Shown: one piece after another, positions 1 through 8,500 of the stretch
Layout: each line of letters opens with the position of its first letter
Numbering within the stretch: the first letter of the stretch is position 1
Source: DATAMF01 sp964472565
Lineage (GTDB): Bacteria; Chloroflexota; Anaerolineae; Aggregatilineales; Aggregatilineaceae
Direction of reading: 5' to 3'
DNA length: 17,797 nt
Assembly (NCBI GenBank): GCA_964472565.1
Contig: CAYYNB010000128.1
Span: forward strand, 1-17,797
Translations under genes and position numbers: made by a program
The notes under the pieces: generated by a model
Database searches by the model: none
Seen by the model: the letters and a program-made list of their open reading frames with translations, nothing else
Told to the model about the DNA's origin: nothing

Positions 1-15
1 CTAAGGGGGGCTTAA

Positions 16-28
16 GGGGGGGCGGGGG
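16..28 (+). repeat. G-tract, one arm of a 13-base inverted pair at the window ends
   Basis: Seven G, one C, five G. The exact reverse complement is at 17741-17753. A related TAAGGGGGG tract sits just before it (3-10). It lies 3' of the histidine kinase gene. Confidence 0.7.
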
Positions 29-45
29 TATCAAAGTCTAAAAGT

Positions 46-1179
46 TTAAACGTCGAGCATCAGCGGGTATCGCGCATAAAATGTCGTTCCATGATCCGGA
101 GTCGTTTCAAACCAAACGGTCCCTTGTAGATACCGTTCGCTCAACAGCTTCATGCTGTACGTGCCCAATCCGCGACCGCTGCCTTTGGTGCTGAACGACC
201 GCTGGAACAGTTGAAGCTGTACATTGCGCGGCATATCCGTCGGATTATGCACGCTGAAAACAACAGAATCGCCATCCACCTGACACGCGAGTGTCACTGT
301 TTGGTGCATCATGGACGCTTCCAGCGCGTTTTTGACCATGTTTCCGATCACGCGTTTGATCAATGTTTCGTCGCTCACAAACAGTGCATCTTCCGCGTCT
401 TCCGTAATAACAATCTGGCGCTCTTTACCAGCTTCATGCATCGAGTAAAAATCGCGCATTTCCTGCAAAATGCCGACGGTATTCAGTGCTGCGGGAACCG
501 TACCCAGTTCCATATTTTCCGCCGCGCTCAAATCACGTTGAGCCTGGATTTCTGAGGTCAGTCGTATCGCCGCGCGTGACAGAATATCCGCGTATTCCAC
601 CATTTCGGATGGTTTGCGGCTGGTTTTGATCAGTTCCGCAAACCCAATCACCACCCCGGCGACGTTGAGAATATCGTGGAAAAATAGCCGTTCCAGCGCG
701 CGTCGTCGTTTTTCGTCGCTGATGTCTTGCAGCACAAAGATCGAATACATGCTCCCATTCACTGCCAGCGGTGTTCCCCACACCCGCAGATCGAGCGCAT
801 TCCCATCCTGCTGCATGATCCGGCACTCTCGTACGAGCTTTTGGCCCTTTAAGCTGCTCAGAATTACTTCCACCGCGCCGCACGTCGAACAGAATTCGGT
901 GGTGCCGCAGCCGTTCGCGCTGTGCATGCAGTTGAGCAATTCACCCGGACGCTGTCCGCAGACCCGTTCTGGCCGAATTTCAAGTGCTGCCGCTATCGCC
1001 TCATTCGCATACACAATTTGTCGTTGCTCATTCAGAATGACGAAGATATTCGGAATGGAATCGATAACTGATCGGGTCAAACCGTCGCTCTGTTCAAAAT
1101 AAGTTCGTTGTTTTTGAATCTCTGTTTGTGACAGTCGCTCAGCCGGCGCAAATGCGGTGGGTAGTTTGTCAGGTGCCAT
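46..1179 (-). CDS. PAS-domain sensor histidine kinase, soluble, with Cys-rich PAS insert
   Basis: Predicted cytoplasmic two-component histidine kinase of 377 residues with no transmembrane segment or signal peptide. Residues about 34-155 form a PAS sensor domain. It contains a cysteine cluster (C74, C84, C91, C97, C100, with the core CGTTEFCSTCG at 91-101) that could bind a metal or react to redox change. The dimerisation helix carries the likely phospho-acceptor H168 in FFHDILN. The catalytic ATPase domain has an N-box around N280 and N284 (GNMVKNALEAS) and a glycine-rich G2/F region at 326-341 (RSFSTKGSGRGLGTYS). A normal DxGxG G1 box is not evident; HNPTDMP (311-317) occupies that place. 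ATG at 1179 is preceded by AAGGGA six bases upstream. No response regulator is encoded in the window, so its partner is unknown. Kinase identity is firm; the signal sensed is not. Confidence 0.93.
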   Translation of the reverse strand: MAPDKLPTAFAPAERLSQTEIQKQRTYFEQSDGLTRSVIDSIPNIFVILNEQRQIVYANEAIAAALEIRPERVCGQRPGELLNCMHSANGCGTTEFCSTCGAVEVILSSLKGQKLVRECRIMQQDGNALDLRVWGTPLAVNGSMYSIFVLQDISDEKRRRALERLFFHDILNVAGVVIGFAELIKTSRKPSEMVEYADILSRAAIRLTSEIQAQRDLSAAENMELGTVPAALNTVGILQEMRDFYSMHEAGKERQIVITEDAEDALFVSDETLIKRVIGNMVKNALEASMMHQTVTLACQVDGDSVVFSVHNPTDMPRNVQLQLFQRSFSTKGSGRGLGTYSMKLLSERYLQGTVWFETTPDHGTTFYARYPLMLDV

Positions 1180-1245
1180 ATGCGATTCCCTTACGACAGC
1201 TAAATTTTCGTGAATTAATCATTAAAAAACAATAATTCTACGCGC

Positions 1246-1251
1246 AGTATA
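1246..1251 (-). promoter_or_regulatory. Candidate extended -10 promoter for the histidine kinase
   Basis: On the minus strand the sequence reads TGATATACT, an extended -10 element (TGn plus TATACT), in a very AT-rich stretch about 65 bases before the kinase ATG. No good -35 box lies 17 bases upstream, which is usual for extended -10 promoters. Assigned by pattern only. Confidence 0.4.
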
Positions 1252-1333
1252 TCACAAATTTCACATTTAATATCAGTTTCTTCAATTTTTTCAAGTTTCT
1301 TCTATCAGTCTCTTCCACCCGGCAATTGCGCGG

Positions 1334-1339
1334 TATAAT
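1334..1339 (+). promoter_or_regulatory. Candidate -10 box (TATAAT) for the sqdB-like gene
   Basis: A perfect TATAAT sits in GCGCGGTATAATGG. The hexamer 17 bases upstream (TCTTCC) is a poor -35 match. Transcription from here would give an unusually long leader of about 140 bases. A TTGACA at 1422-1427 lies nearer the gene but has no convincing -10 partner. Confidence 0.4.
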
Positions 1340-1486
1340 GGCGGTTGTGCGTCAGTAGGCACACCGGCATCTGAAACTGATCGGCGTCGAAGCCCGTATT
1401 CAGAATGGTTCATAAACGCGATTGACAAGCGTGCCGTAACAAACAACAGGCGCATGCCTAACTAGTGTCTTTCAGGAGAAAATCGT

Positions 1487-2683
1487 ATGCGTATTTTAGT
1501 TCTCGGCGGTGATGGATATTTAGGTTGGTCCACCGCCATGTATTTCAGCAAGCGAGGCCATACTGTTGCCGTCGTCGATAATTTCCTGCGCCGGATGATG
1601 CATTTGGAACGCGGAACCGACTCCCTGACTCCGATCCAGCCCTTGCAAACACGTGTTGCAGCCTGGAAAGAAGTCAGCGGTTGTGCTATTGAAGCATTCG
1701 TCGGTGACATTCAGGACTGGTATTTTATCAGCCGGGTGATTCGCGACTTCCAGCCTGAAACGATTATTCACTATGGCGAAGTTCCCAGCGCGCCGTATTC
1801 TATGATCGATGTGCATCATGCTGTCCATGTGCATGAAAATAACGTCAACGGTACGCTGAATGTGTTGTTTGCCATGAAAGAATTTGTGCCCGAAGCGCAT
1901 TTAGTCAAACTCGGCACGATGGGCGAATATGGCACGCCCAATGTGGACATTCCTGAAGGTTACTTCGAGGTCGAATATCGGGGCCGCAAAGACACACTTC
2001 CGTTCCCGCGCCAGCCCGGTTCCTTCTACCATCTGACCAAAGTCCACGACAGCAATAACATTATGTTCGCCTGCAAAGTCTGGAATCTCCGCGCCACCGA
2101 TCTGAACCAGGGCGTCGTCTACGGCATCGAAACCGAAGAATCCAATCTGGATGAGCGCCTTTTGACCCGTTTCGACTATGACGAGTCGTTTGGCACGGCG
2201 CTGAACCGTTTTTGTGTCCAGGCGGTTGCTGGCATCCCGCTGACTGTCTTCGGCAAAGGCCAGCAGACGCGCGGTTATCTGAATATTCTGGATACGCTCC
2301 AGTGCGTCGAACTCACCACGCTGCATCCGCCTGCGCCCGGCAAAATGCGCACGTTCAACCAGTGGGTTGAGCAGTTCTCGGTTATGGAATTAGCACTCCA
2401 CGTGAAAAAAGCCGCCAAACAGCTTGGCATTGATGTCACCGTTGCGCACTACCGCAACCCCCGCAAAGAGATGGAAGAGCACTACTACAACCCCGATCAC
2501 AAGGAACTCTACGATCTGGGCCTTAAGCCGCACCTGCTGTCTGATACGCTGGTCGAGAGCGTGATCAAGCGTGTGGTCGAATATCAGGACCGCATTATCA
2601 CCAATTCGATTGTTCCCCGTATTTATTGGGAACGCGGCGGCACCGACGATTATGTCGAAATTGTCGAGGTCGAGAACAAATAA
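1487..2683 (+). CDS. sqdB: UDP-sulfoquinovose synthase (SqdB/SQD1-like NAD-dependent epimerase)
   Basis: Likely converts UDP-glucose plus sulfite to UDP-sulfoquinovose, the head-group donor for sulfolipid (SQDG), in the cytoplasm with bound NAD. The 398-residue protein is an extended short-chain dehydrogenase. It has the NAD-binding GGDGYLG at 7-13, D31 after the second strand, and the catalytic set T144 (KLGTMGEYGTPN) plus Y181-x3-K185 (FYHLTKVHDS). Stretches such as NNVNGTLNVLFAMKEF, RATDLNQGVVYG, GTALNRFCVQA and GKGQQTRGYLNILDT correspond closely to plant SQD1 as I recall it, which separates it from generic UDP-glucose 4-epimerases. Length matches the family. AGGAG at 1474-1478 lies eight bases before ATG. 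No sulfolipid glycosyltransferase (SqdX/SqdD) is in the window, so the product could feed SQDG or another sulfonated glycoconjugate. Confidence 0.93.
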   Translation: MRILVLGGDGYLGWSTAMYFSKRGHTVAVVDNFLRRMMHLERGTDSLTPIQPLQTRVAAWKEVSGCAIEAFVGDIQDWYFISRVIRDFQPETIIHYGEVPSAPYSMIDVHHAVHVHENNVNGTLNVLFAMKEFVPEAHLVKLGTMGEYGTPNVDIPEGYFEVEYRGRKDTLPFPRQPGSFYHLTKVHDSNNIMFACKVWNLRATDLNQGVVYGIETEESNLDERLLTRFDYDESFGTALNRFCVQAVAGIPLTVFGKGQQTRGYLNILDTLQCVELTTLHPPAPGKMRTFNQWVEQFSVMELALHVKKAAKQLGIDVTVAHYRNPRKEMEEHYYNPDHKELYDLGLKPHLLSDTLVESVIKRVVEYQDRIITNSIVPRIYWERGGTDDYVEIVEVENK

Positions 2684-2693
2684 CCGCCAATCA

Positions 2694-2719
2694 CAGGGCA
2701 GGCTGCGTAGTCTGCCCTG
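2694..2719 (+). terminator. Stem-loop after the sqdB-like gene, weak terminator candidate
   Basis: Perfect 8-bp inverted repeat CAGGGCAG / CTGCCCTG with a 10-base loop, 11 bases after the stop codon. No T-run follows, so it is not a classical Rho-independent terminator. It may instead stabilise the 3' end or attenuate read-through into the lipoprotein gene. Confidence 0.35.
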
Positions 2720-2783
2720 CAACATCTCTCTCTCCAATACGGTAATATGTAGTGAGGTTACGTATCCTTGGAGATGAGGGAAC

Positions 2784-3878
2784 ATGCGTATCAAAAGAAC
2801 GTTTTTGTTGGTCTTGATACTCGTCGCGCTGTTGGTTCTGGTAGCGTGTGGTGGGGAAGATGAAAAGCCATCCGCCCCCAAAGCTTCACCCCAGCCGCAG
2901 CAAACAGACAGCGAGATCGTCACCCCTGCGCCGCCCGGACCAGGCAATACCCCGATGGTGCTGCCATCCGATGCCACTTTTCAGCAGGCGGTTGATCTGG
3001 CAAAACCGGCGTTGGCTGCCCGCCTGAATATCAGCCTGACCCAAATCACAACCCTGCCGGCTGACACCGCCATTTGGCTCCAAAGCCAGCTCACCTGCTC
3101 CGAACTTGAAGACCCCGGTGTAAACATCTATTCTCTGTATTTAGAATACGAGCAGATGATCTATCCCTACCAGTACTACACGCCCGAAGGCGGCGAAATG
3201 ACCCTCAATGAATGTGAAGCTCTGGTCAGTTCTGATGCCCGCTTTACGCCCACCCCCGACTCGCGTTATTCGATTGTAGACACCGTGAAACAGGACTTGA
3301 GCCAGCGCACCGGCTTAGCGCTTGACCAACTCGGTGATCCCACCAAAGTTGAATCCTGGACCTGGTATGACACTGCGTTGGGTTGTGGCACGTCGCCCAC
3401 TGAGGCAACCTCGGTCATTATCGAAGGATTTTTGGTCGTTTATGACGTTCAGGGAACAACGTATGAATATCACACCGATTCATCCGGCTCCCGTGTCGAA
3501 TACTGCGCGCCGCCTCAGGGTGCAGGTTCAGCCGAAGAACTCATCGCGGCGATTGCATCCGCAGAAACCTCGCTGGAGATCGTCCGCAGTGAAGACCCCG
3601 CCCGTTATGAAGGCCTGGATCAGGACGGCATTCGAGTGCTGTTTGGCCCCTATGAATGGGCTGTTGGTTTCTTTGATTTCCCATCGCCCGATGCTGCTCG
3701 CGCCGCTGCCGCCCAAATCACCGATCCGGTTGTATCCTTCATTTTTGTGTCCGGTAATGTCCTGATTGTTCAGGAAGAATTCGCTTCGCGGGTTTACAGC
3801 CTGCTGGCGCAGCGTGCCGTTGAAGTCCGCAGCCCCATGACCGAAGGTTCCGCCGCAACCCAGGAAGCATCCGAATAA
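2784..3878 (+). CDS. Lipoprotein with two tandem cysteine-pair domains, function unknown
   Basis: Predicted membrane-anchored lipoprotein of 364 residues. The N-terminus has a basic MRIKR, a hydrophobic core, and a lipobox LVAC with the lipidated cysteine at C22. A Pro/Ser/Gln-rich linker (23-60) follows. Two related copies of a roughly 78-residue domain come next, about 67-144 (C105, C144) and 164-241 (C201, C241). Each has an A/V-x-L-x-x-R helix, a W about 7-8 residues before the first Cys, a YxY motif near the end, and a closing Cys 39-40 residues after the first. This suggests one disulfide per copy. A C-terminal region (about 248-346) is alpha/beta-like and unrecognised. ATG follows GGAG and GAGGG purines at 2770-2780. 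I recall similar single-copy domains in Chloroflexota lipoproteins but no named family or function. Confidence 0.88.
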   Translation: MRIKRTFLLVLILVALLVLVACGGEDEKPSAPKASPQPQQTDSEIVTPAPPGPGNTPMVLPSDATFQQAVDLAKPALAARLNISLTQITTLPADTAIWLQSQLTCSELEDPGVNIYSLYLEYEQMIYPYQYYTPEGGEMTLNECEALVSSDARFTPTPDSRYSIVDTVKQDLSQRTGLALDQLGDPTKVESWTWYDTALGCGTSPTEATSVIIEGFLVVYDVQGTTYEYHTDSSGSRVEYCAPPQGAGSAEELIAAIASAETSLEIVRSEDPARYEGLDQDGIRVLFGPYEWAVGFFDFPSPDAARAAAAQITDPVVSFIFVSGNVLIVQEEFASRVYSLLAQRAVEVRSPMTEGSAATQEASE

Positions 3879-3899
3879 CGAACCAGTGCCTTCCCAATA

Positions 3900-3935
3900 A
3901 AAATCACCCGTCCATTTTTTCGGACGGGTGATTTT
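3900..3935. terminator. Bidirectional Rho-independent terminator between convergent genes
   Basis: Perfect 14-bp inverted repeat: left arm AAAATCACCCGTCC at 3900-3913, right arm GGACGGGTGATTTT at 3922-3935, 8-base loop. Read on plus it ends in TTTT followed by GTTGG; read on minus it ends in TTTTTATT. It lies in the 82-base gap between the lipoprotein gene and the giant minus-strand gene and should stop transcription from both sides. Confidence 0.9.
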
Positions 3936-3960
3936 GTTGGTGAGGCTTTTTCCCCAGATG

Positions 3961-6900
3961 TTACTTGGGCAGTACGATACAGTTGTCGTTGTAGGTTTCG
4001 TCATAGCCGGGCAGGTCGATCCGGTCAATATAGATCTTACCCGCCGTGTTCGGAACCTTCACGATCTTCAGAATGTGGACCTTGTTCGGGTCTAACGGTG
4101 TTGGGTTCGAGTACGATGCTTCTTCCAGCCACAAGGGCGGATCCGCCGGGCTTGCCGTTTTCATACTCAGCGTTGTGAGCAGTACACCGTCTAGATAGAT
4201 GTCTGCCGTACCACCATTCCAGTTTCGATGGTAGAGCAGGGTGAACCCGGTTGCCGCGAAGTCGAACTCGGCGTAAATTTCATCGCCTGATTCGGGTGAT
4301 TCGACGTACAGGTCCATTGACGCGCCCGGATCGGTGAACGGGAACCAGAAGCTTTCCGGCTCGTTCGGGACGCGCACCCACTCGGCATTGCTTTCTTCGA
4401 AGCAGCCTTCACGTGGAACATCCAGTGTTTCGCCGCCGCCGCCGCCGCCGGTATCTGGCTCGCTTGGCCCATTATGTTCACCCGGCTTCGGTACCGGTGC
4501 GCCGTTCACGGTGAAGGCGTCCACGTTGACCTTGGCTGTTCCCTTGCTCTTCTTTCCTTCGAAGCGAACTTCCAGGACATGGTTGCCCGGAGCCAGGCTG
4601 GGCAAGTCATACGTGACAAACGGCACGTCCGCAGCATTCTTAGCGTCGTAGTAATACAGGTCCAGTTCGCCTTTCAGCTCACCGTCCAGCAGGAACTTGA
4701 CGATACCCCATGTGCGGCCTTTCGTCAGATAAGTGGTGACGCGCTGTCCATAGAACAGGAAGAACATGTTAGAGTTGGCGACGTTTGTCTGACCATACGT
4801 ACCGCCCGAATTCACGGCAGTCGTGGTGGTCTTCCACTGGTATTCGAAGTTGTTGACCGCAAGCAGTGGATCGTCTTCCTGGTATGCGCCGAATGTCGCC
4901 GGAACAGCTTGTCCGATTTCAATCGCGTCGAAGTCTGCATAACCCGAAACAACCGACAGTTCCAGCGTATGGACACCGGTTTCCGGCAGCAGGATAGTGT
5001 AGGGCACCCGGTAAAGTGTCTTCGCCGAGTAGTTGTTGACCATATATGCCGTGCCATCAATGGTCACCGTCATTTTTAGCGTAGCGGTCGAAACCCGGCG
5101 GTAAATCTTAACCATGTTGCCATCGAATACCGCGGCCATCTTGGACCCAACACTTTTGGCCCGGTGTAGTGCATTCCCTGATGCGCCCGCCTGGTTATTG
5201 AGCGTAACCCAATTGCCTGTATAGCTCAGGTTTGGATCGCTGTCTTCGTAGTAGCCGGGCAAAAGTGTATTCATCGACTGGCAGCTTATCGAGTCGACAG
5301 CAAACTTGAGTGAGGGTTTGGTTTGCCGCAGTTCTACCGTGTGCAGCCCCGACGAAATGGGACCAATTGGGAAGGGCGCGACTTTGGTTGCAGCAGCCTT
5401 GTTTGTCATCTTGCCCCAGTATTGCCCGTCGATATAGACATCGGCATCACCATACGCCGTTCCCGTGAGACGGTTGATGATCACATAGGTGACATCCTTT
5501 ACCGGGACATAGAAGCGCGAGTTGGCATTGTAACTCTGCATATAGAAACCGCCGCTGTACAACTTGGTATTGGCCGTTGCAGGTAGTTTCGTCCAGTTCC
5601 CCGCGCGGTGTACGTTGTTAGCTGCTTCGGCTTCATTAGTGCAGAGTTGTGCATCCAGCGCCGGTGTCAGATTGCCAATCCGCACCATCTTCAGCGAGAT
5701 CAACATCGCCTTTGGATTCCGGATGCGAATGTAAGTTTTTCTGGAGAGTGTATCTCCTAATCCACTGGCTTCGAAGACCTCATCCCCAGCGATAGTCTTG
5801 AGATAGCTGTTGTCAACCGTGTTCGTGCGCACATTGTTGACATGAATTTCAATGGGGCCAGACGAGTCAATCGTGTCACGGGTCAGGAAGATCGTGTCAC
5901 TCAGGCCATCGTCTTTGTTTCCATCGCGCACATAGATATAAGCGCTGGCATCCAACTCGCGGGTTTGCAGATAATCACCGTTGATCGTCCACAATCCCGA
6001 CAGCATCACATACGGATTGATGGTTTGGCTTGGGGCTGTGCCTGTCACCAAATCATAGACGGCTAGTTCACTATCGGGATCAGCACCATAAACCTGATAA
6101 CCATCAATGGCAATGGCTCCTGATGCAATAATGATCTCGACCATGTGATAGGCCTTCTTCAAGCCTCCCACCGAGTAGGGAACGGCGTTAATCCGTGAGG
6201 TTGCAACGGTTTTGGCTGTTCCGTATAGCTGTCCATCCACGTAGATGTTGGCGTTGCCCATTCCAGATCGGCGGTTGAAAAAGATCGTGAAGCCATGACC
6301 GAAGAACGAGATCATGACCCGTTCGCCCTTGGTTTTATCGAATGATTCGGCGCTGTGGGTCCATTTGGTGCCTTGATACCGGACGGCTTTGCCCATCACA
6401 CTGGCATCGTTATTCGCGTAGTAGCCGTCAACCAGATAGTCAAAACCGGATGCATCCGTGTTGCGGACTTCGATATAGTCAATGTCAAACCGCTTGAATG
6501 ATCCCGCAGCCGTAACACGTGGCTTGATCACGATGTGGTGGTTAAAACCAACATCCAACCCCGCAATGACATACGGTTGTTGGTACTGTCCGGTTGTTGT
6601 CACCGGATCAAGATTGTCGAAGGAGGTGTACAACACGCCGTCTACATACACATCGGCCATGCCATAGGTGCTGTACAACCGCCGGTAGACGATGACAGAA
6701 GTGGCATCCTTGACATCAAAGCTGACTGTATCGCCCTTCGCGACGACGGTATGGAATGTTGTGCCGTGAACCCCATCACCATGCGCTTTGGCGTCGGTGA
6801 CTTCGTTCCACTGGCCGGAGAACTGCATCACCGGCGCTTCACCCAGGCCGCCGCCCAGATCGATAGTTCCATTGTTCTCGTAGATGCCCGCGCCCAGGAT

Positions 6901-8500
6901 AGGCCGGTTGTAGACCACCACGCGGTCCAGCGAGAACACGCGCGCCAGATTTGCGCCGACTCCCGCTCGAATCTCAAGGACATTAACAGCGGTGCGGTCA
7001 AACCCGGTTACAGTGAAGGGCCTGTTGTAACCGACAACGGCATTCTTTTCGAGGAATTGTCCTACGAGTTCCCCGTTCACATAGATGTCGGCTCGACCGA
7101 ATGCGCCCATTACCCCATACATGGTAAGGCTGTCGGCGTCCGTGAAGTACAGATAGACTCGTGCGTCCTGGTGTTTCGAGGCAATGTACCGATCCCCCGA
7201 TGGCCCTGGGTCCTTAGTGTAGAGTACCGGCTTCTTCCACAATTGCTCGTAGATAAAATCGGACCGCACAGGTGTGCCGGCTGCATCGTATTCATACTCT
7301 TCATACGAGCCGACGCCAACCGGGGCTACATAAAAGACGGTGTAACCGTAGATGTTGTTGTAGCGCAGGACATTCGTGGCACGGTTGATGATGCGAACCT
7401 GGAGGACATGCGGGAAATTCGGGGCTAACCCATGCACGATAACGGCTGTATCCAGCGTCGTTGCCGATGTGCGGTTATCAACCGTCCGTTTGAGCTGCCC
7501 GTCCACGTAAATTTCCATCATACCGCCTTCGGTGTTGGTTCCACGATTGACCGCAATCGCCGATCCCTGGAAATATACGGTCAGTATGTCACCTTCATTG
7601 CGCGAAGACAGATATTTGGTTTTGTTCAACCATGTACCATAGCGTTCCTGATCCCCGTTGTAGGCTACTTCCAATGGCGCTGGCATAGGATCAGTCGGCC
7701 CTGGAACATCAACCTTGTACAGGTTTACAGTGGGGTCGGTGCGCAGGTTCATAAAGCGCAGCGTATCCAGATCGAAGTTGGGCACAACCGCGCCTTCTGC
7801 GGCAGGGTTAATCCGAACTTCAATCGTATACGTTACATTCGATGCTAATCCCGAAATGTAGAAGGGCGAAATGCTGGTTGTTTTCGCCTTGTTGTACATC
7901 GTGCCCCAATACTTGCCTTCGAGATATACATCTGCCGATCCACCAGCCGGTGAAATCAGCCGGTAAATCGCAACCGTATCGGCACCTGTAAAGGTTGCAT
8001 AGAAACGGTTATAGGCGGTGCTGCTGCGTTTGACTGCGTTATCTACCGTGCCCGGACGAACCGCACCGGTCATGGTTTGGTTGCTCCAGTCACCCACATA
8101 CCGAATTTTGAGCTGGTTGTGCTCATAGATTCCTTGTGGGCCGGGTTCAGTCGTTGCGTTGATGAGATAGTTCGAGGTCGGATCGGTGAGTTCGAAAGCG
8201 TCAAAGTCGATCTGACCACTCTTTTGGCGCAGACTGACTGCATGGATGCCCGACGGTAAATTGCTGATGATGTGCTGCTTCGGGTACTCGGTTGCTGTGG
8301 CTGTGCCCGTATAGTTGATAGTGGAATGCAGCTTGTTATCAACCAGGACTTCCGCCACACCCGTCACATCATTGTTGTAGTAGAGGGTGACTTCGGTGCC
8401 CTCAAAGGCAAAACAGGCTTCACGTCCCGGTTGGGAGGTCGTCATAGTCACCATCGTGCTGCCGGCGTGATAGTAGTCGGGTTTGCTGCTGTCCGAAAGC
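3961..8500 (-). repeat. Eleven protein-level tandem modules, about 400-bp period
   Basis: Each module carries a conserved turn of type (A/M)-(D/E/N)-(I/V)-Y-(V/I/L)-(D/N/E)-G followed by a hydrophobic strand and a later (H/L)-x-(V/L)-E-(I/L/V)-R strand. The D/N/E of the turn falls at residues 728, 868, 1007, 1149, 1294, 1429, 1562, 1698, 1822, 1946 and 2111, a spacing of 124-165. Modules 2 and 8 are the closest pair (YWGTMYNKA against YWGKMTNKA). The copies are well diverged, so the array is old and likely stable. Module boundaries are approximate. Confidence 0.8.

Larger units (their letters stand above)
1180..1486. other. Divergent intergenic region between kinase and sqdB-like gene
   Basis: This 307-base gap separates two divergently transcribed genes. 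Its left half (about 1200-1310) is strongly AT-rich and pyrimidine-biased on the plus strand. It holds a candidate minus-strand promoter (1246-1251) and a candidate plus-strand -10 box (1334-1339). The right half would be a leader of about 140 bases ahead of the sqdB-like gene. It contains a short palindromic AGGCGCATGCCT (1448-1459), but no riboswitch or small RNA was recognised. Confidence 0.6.

Noticed and set aside
1422..1427. TTGACA as a -35 box for the sqdB-like gene
   Set aside because: No acceptable -10 hexamer lies 16-19 bases downstream.
4433..4451. GCC trinucleotide run as a regulatory microsatellite
   Set aside because: It encodes the poly-Gly linker before the last module and is simply coding sequence.
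6535..7428. 297-residue plus-strand open frame
   Set aside because: Lies antisense to the module array, in the shadow of a strongly supported coding frame; no ribosome binding site or recognisable domain.
3961..8500. CRISPR or DNA tandem repeat
   Set aside because: The roughly 400-bp period is conserved only at protein level; nucleotide copies are too divergent.
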